Both the position numbers and the translations under genes were made by a program. The notes below the pieces were generated by a model. The model did no database searches. It had not been told where the DNA came from and worked only from the letters and a program-made list of their open reading frames with translations. A stretch of 64,000 nt of DNA, taken from positions 76,753 to 140,752 of the forward strand of contig JBAYVD010000009.1 of NCBI GenBank assembly GCA_041674745.1, read 5' to 3'. Source of the stretch: UBA2040 sp041674745. GTDB lineage: Bacteria > Bacteroidota > Bacteroidia > Flavobacteriales_D > Crocinitomicaceae. Of this stretch, positions 62,189 to 64,000 are shown piece after piece (within the stretch, counting starts at the first letter, position 1; the number at the start of each line of letters is the position of its first letter).

Positions 62189-62983
62189 TTAAACGGCAAC
62201 AGCGCCTTTGATGTGTGGATGCGGATCGTAATTTTCCAATTCAAAATCTTCCAATTTGAAACTGAAAAGATCTTTTACCTCCGGATTGATTTTCATGGTT
62301 GGCAACGGACGAAGGTCTCGACTCAATTGCAAATGTGCTTGCTCTAGGTGGTTGCTGTACAAATGCGCATCACCAAATGTATGAACGAAATCGCCGACTT
62401 TCAAGTCACAAACTTGCGCCATCATCATCGTCAAAAGTGCATAGGAAGCAATGTTGAAAGGAACGCCCAGGAAAGTATCCGCAGAGCGCTGGTAAAGCTG
62501 ACAACTCAATTTTCCATCCGCCACATAAAATTGAAACATCGTATGACAAGGCGGCAAAGCCATGTTGTCTACATCAGCAACATTCCAAGCAGAAACCAAC
62601 AAGCGACGAGAATTGGGATTGGTTTTTATTTGATCCACCAATTTGGCAATTTGATCAATAGCTTGACCATCTTTCCCTGGCCAAGAACGCCATTGATAGC
62701 CGTAAACTGGACCCAAATCACCATTCGCATCTGCCCATTCATCCCAAATCGAAACACCATTGTCTTTCAAATATTTGATATTGCTATCACCGTTTAAAAA
62801 CCACAACAATTCAACAATAATGGAGCGAAGGTGTACTTTTTTGGTCGTTACCAAAGGAAAACCCTTGGACAAATCAAAGCGCATTTGGTGACCGAAAATG
62901 GAAGTGGTTCCAGTTCCTGTGCGGTCTCCTTTGAAGGTTCCTTCGTCAATAATTCTGCGAAGTAAGTCGTGATATTGTTGCAT
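62189..62983 (-). CDS. thyA: Thymidylate synthase
   Basis: A 264-residue enzyme, equal to E. coli ThyA in length, from the ATG at 62983 (MQQYHDLLRRIIDEG); an ATG 14 codons further upstream is less likely. The nucleophile is C146 (ALPPCHTMFQFYV), with DRTGTGT, GPVYGYQWRSW and QRSADTFLGVPFNIASYALL. It methylates dUMP with methylenetetrahydrofolate. Promoter upstream is weak (a box with two mismatches). Confidence 0.97.
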   Translation of the reverse strand: MQQYHDLLRRIIDEGTFKGDRTGTGTTSIFGHQMRFDLSKGFPLVTTKKVHLRSIIVELLWFLNGDSNIKYLKDNGVSIWDEWADANGDLGPVYGYQWRSWPGKDGQAIDQIAKLVDQIKTNPNSRRLLVSAWNVADVDNMALPPCHTMFQFYVADGKLSCQLYQRSADTFLGVPFNIASYALLTMMMAQVCDLKVGDFVHTFGDAHLYSNHLEQAHLQLSRDLRPLPTMKINPEVKDLFSFKLEDFELENYDPHPHIKGAVAV

Positions 62984-63108
62984 GGAATGAGTTGCTTGTT
63001 TCGACTGTGAAGATAATGAAATCATCGCTTTTTGGAAAGACGAATTCTCACCAAAAGACAGAAGATATTCACAGGTTTGGTGAAATGAATGGCTAGCTTT
63101 TTAATTTC

Positions 63109-63306
63109 TTGAAAAAGTTTAAGTTTGTAGTAGCACGGTTTAACTCCGTTGCTGCCTTCGGCGGTGCAAATCCGCGCCAACTGGATTTCTCCTCTTTTGT
63201 TATGGAAAAGGCAGGAATGAGTCAAGGAGCCATGAATTTTAGAAATGGAACCACTGGCACAGCAACAGAGTATTTGAACAATGAAGTAAATAAAAAGTTA
63301 AAATGA
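63109..63306 (+). CDS. Uncertain short reading frame; possible remnant of a larger gene's 3' end
   Basis: A 65-codon open frame, MKKFKFVVARFNSVAAFGG..., whose middle passes through a REP-like repeat (63165-63188). Its second half (MEKAGMSQGAMNFRNGTTG and EYLNNEVNKKLK) reads more like real protein than its first. It overlaps the next gene by ATGA. It may be a remnant of a longer gene (for example a polymorphic toxin tail) cut by a REP insertion, or pure chance. No coding evidence beyond openness. Confidence 0.25.
   Translation: MKKFKFVVARFNSVAAFGGANPRQLDFSSFVMEKAGMSQGAMNFRNGTTGTATEYLNNEVNKKLK
63165..63188 (-). repeat. REP-like sequence, inverted partial copy
   Basis: Matches the reverse complement of 63709-63733 except for one missing base, so it is a partial inverted copy of the REP at 63701-63738. 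It lies among short hairpins (63126-63165) in the 319-base stretch after thyA (62984-63302) that has no confident gene. Confidence 0.7.
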
Positions 63307-63626
63307 AATTGTCTAAAAAGGATAAAATAATCATAATTGGTTCAATGACTATTTTGACCCTTGCTATTTTGACCCCTCGGCTATTACTTTTAAACAGTAC
63401 AATAACTTGTGCTAAAGTTCATAAATTAACTAAAATTAAAGTTAATCAACATTTGATATTTGAGTTTTATGAAGAAAAGGAGAAAAAACTTTTAACTAAT
63501 AAACCACTTAAATGGTTCAAAATCCAAGATATCGATAGCTTAAAAAAGATGGATTGTATCAAAATTAGGTATTCAAATATTTGGAATTCCGTAACTGAGG
63601 TAATTGATAAGCGCTTGGTTGATTAG
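63303..63626 (+). CDS. Small AT-rich single-span protein
   Basis: A 107-residue protein not recognised. One membrane span (~9-30, IIIIGSMTILTLAILTPRLLLL) is followed by a basic soluble domain (TKIKVNQHLIFEFYEEKEKKLL). Codon use is more AT-rich (AAA, ATA, TTA) than in the housekeeping genes beside it, hinting at acquired DNA. It overlaps the preceding short frame by ATGA. Could be an immunity-type or REP-associated orphan gene; nothing decides. Confidence 0.5.
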   Translation: MKLSKKDKIIIIGSMTILTLAILTPRLLLLNSTITCAKVHKLTKIKVNQHLIFEFYEEKEKKLLTNKPLKWFKIQDIDSLKKMDCIKIRYSNIWNSVTEVIDKRLVD

Positions 63627-63700
63627 TTAGGTAATGTTTCAACTTGCACTTTTTGAGTTTTTTCCCAGTTTGCTCGGATGTGTAATTAAAAGTTTTGTCG

Positions 63701-63738
63701 CGGATTGCAAATCCAGGTTGGCGCGGATTTGCAATCCG
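63701..63738. repeat. REP-like palindrome next to the RAYT gene
   Basis: A perfect 14-bp inverted repeat (CGGATTGCAAATCC at 63701-63714 with GGATTTGCAATCCG at 63725-63738) with a 10-base loop. It lies just past the 3' end of the minus-strand transposase at 63757, as REP sequences do near their RAYT. Confidence 0.85.
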
Positions 63739-63756
63739 TGACCCTACAAAATTATT

Positions 63757-64000
63757 TCATGAATACGTAATTAATTGACCGCCCAAACAATGTATTTTCA
63801 CCAAACCCTCTAAATCCGAATAATCTCGAGCTGAACTAAAAATGTACTCCCACGGATGCTCAACAATTCTATCCACCACTGGATTATTATGAATATAATT
63901 CAATTTTTGATAAACAAACTTTTCACTTTCCACCATTTCCGCATGATAACCATTTTGCCATACTTTAAAATTTTGATCGCGTTTTAAATGTGCGCAAGAC
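63757..64000 (-). CDS. REP-associated tyrosine transposase (RAYT), C-terminal part
   Basis: Partial: the 5' end lies beyond the window. The 80 visible residues include FKVWQNGYHAEMVESEKF, KLNYIHNNPVVDRIVEHPWEY and FSSARDYSDLEG, the C-terminal signature of Y1 (TnpA-REP/RAYT) transposases. The catalytic Tyr and HUH motif would be in the part not seen. The stop is at 63757-63759. The REP-like palindrome lies just downstream, consistent with a RAYT-REP pair that mobilises or copies single-stranded REP DNA. Confidence 0.85.
   Translation of the reverse strand, partial: SCAHLKRDQNFKVWQNGYHAEMVESEKFVYQKLNYIHNNPVVDRIVEHPWEYIFSSARDYSDLEGLVKIHCLGGQLITYS

Noticed and set aside
1..64000. tRNA, rRNA or CRISPR loci
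   Set aside because: None could be recognised in the gaps; intergenic DNA is short and no regular spacer-repeat pattern is seen.

Overview
The window is a gene-dense, AT-rich chromosomal segment from a member of the Bacteroidota, most likely Flavobacteriales. The exact genus cannot be read from the sequence; a Fluviicola/Crocinitomicaceae-like organism would fit. The reasons are a PorP/SprF protein next to a TPR/PD40/OmpA (PorE-like) protein of the type IX secretion and gliding machinery, a TonB-dependent receptor with a carboxypeptidase-regulatory plug, DUF4270 and Lacal_2735-type proteins, a CruF/CrtZ/lycopene-cyclase carotenoid cluster, and several copies of the Bacteroidota -7 promoter box TAnnTTTG.

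Layout. 1-3.3 kb: T9SS outer-membrane pair. 3.3-6.3 kb: methionine salvage genes mtnB, mtnD, mtnC and mtnA. 6.4-9.5 kb: a small lipoprotein, then on the minus strand panC, panD, a flippase-like membrane protein and a heptose-phosphate adenylyltransferase. 9.6-13.6 kb: a GT5-only glycogen-synthase-like protein, a DUF4270 lipoprotein and glmS. 13.8-23 kb: mixed accessory genes, including a CAP-domain protein, a G+C-richer MBOAT/SGNH O-acyltransferase pair, a cysteine-desulfurase-like enzyme, a DUF937-like protein, a GNAT enzyme, and a secreted CsgG-like barrel protein with twin palindromes upstream. 23-26.6 kb: an operon of DUF898, M48 protease, pentapeptide-repeat protein and regulator. 26.7-29.9 kb: an alkyltransferase-like protein, a reductase and carotenoid genes. 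29.9-41.2 kb (minus): a secreted glycoside hydrolase, prenyl synthase, rfbA, RND/MMPL transporter, S9 peptidase, and an OmpR-type two-component system. 41.4-44.8 kb: a giant outer-membrane protein.

44.8-45.8 kb holds the most unusual structure: a four-helix-bundle (S23/IVP family) gene between two ~240-bp direct copies of a hairpin-rich repeat, abutting the prfA stop codon. 45.8-63 kb is mostly housekeeping on the minus strand (prfA, purM, a membrane MutS-like ATPase, a LytTR two-component system with a TonB receptor, GT39-like enzyme, DODA-type dioxygenase, topB, folA, thyA). The right end (63-64 kb) has REP-like palindromes, an AT-rich small gene and the 3' end of a REP-associated tyrosine transposase running off the window.

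How the genes work together: mtnB/D/C/A supply most of the methylthioribose salvage route. panC and panD give the two committed steps of pantothenate synthesis. thyA and folA form the dTMP/folate cycle. The prenyl synthase near CruF/CrtZ/CrtYcd could feed carotenoids, although phytoene synthase and desaturase are not in the window. No rRNA, tRNA or CRISPR array was seen. All family calls rest on motif recognition by eye; no search was run.
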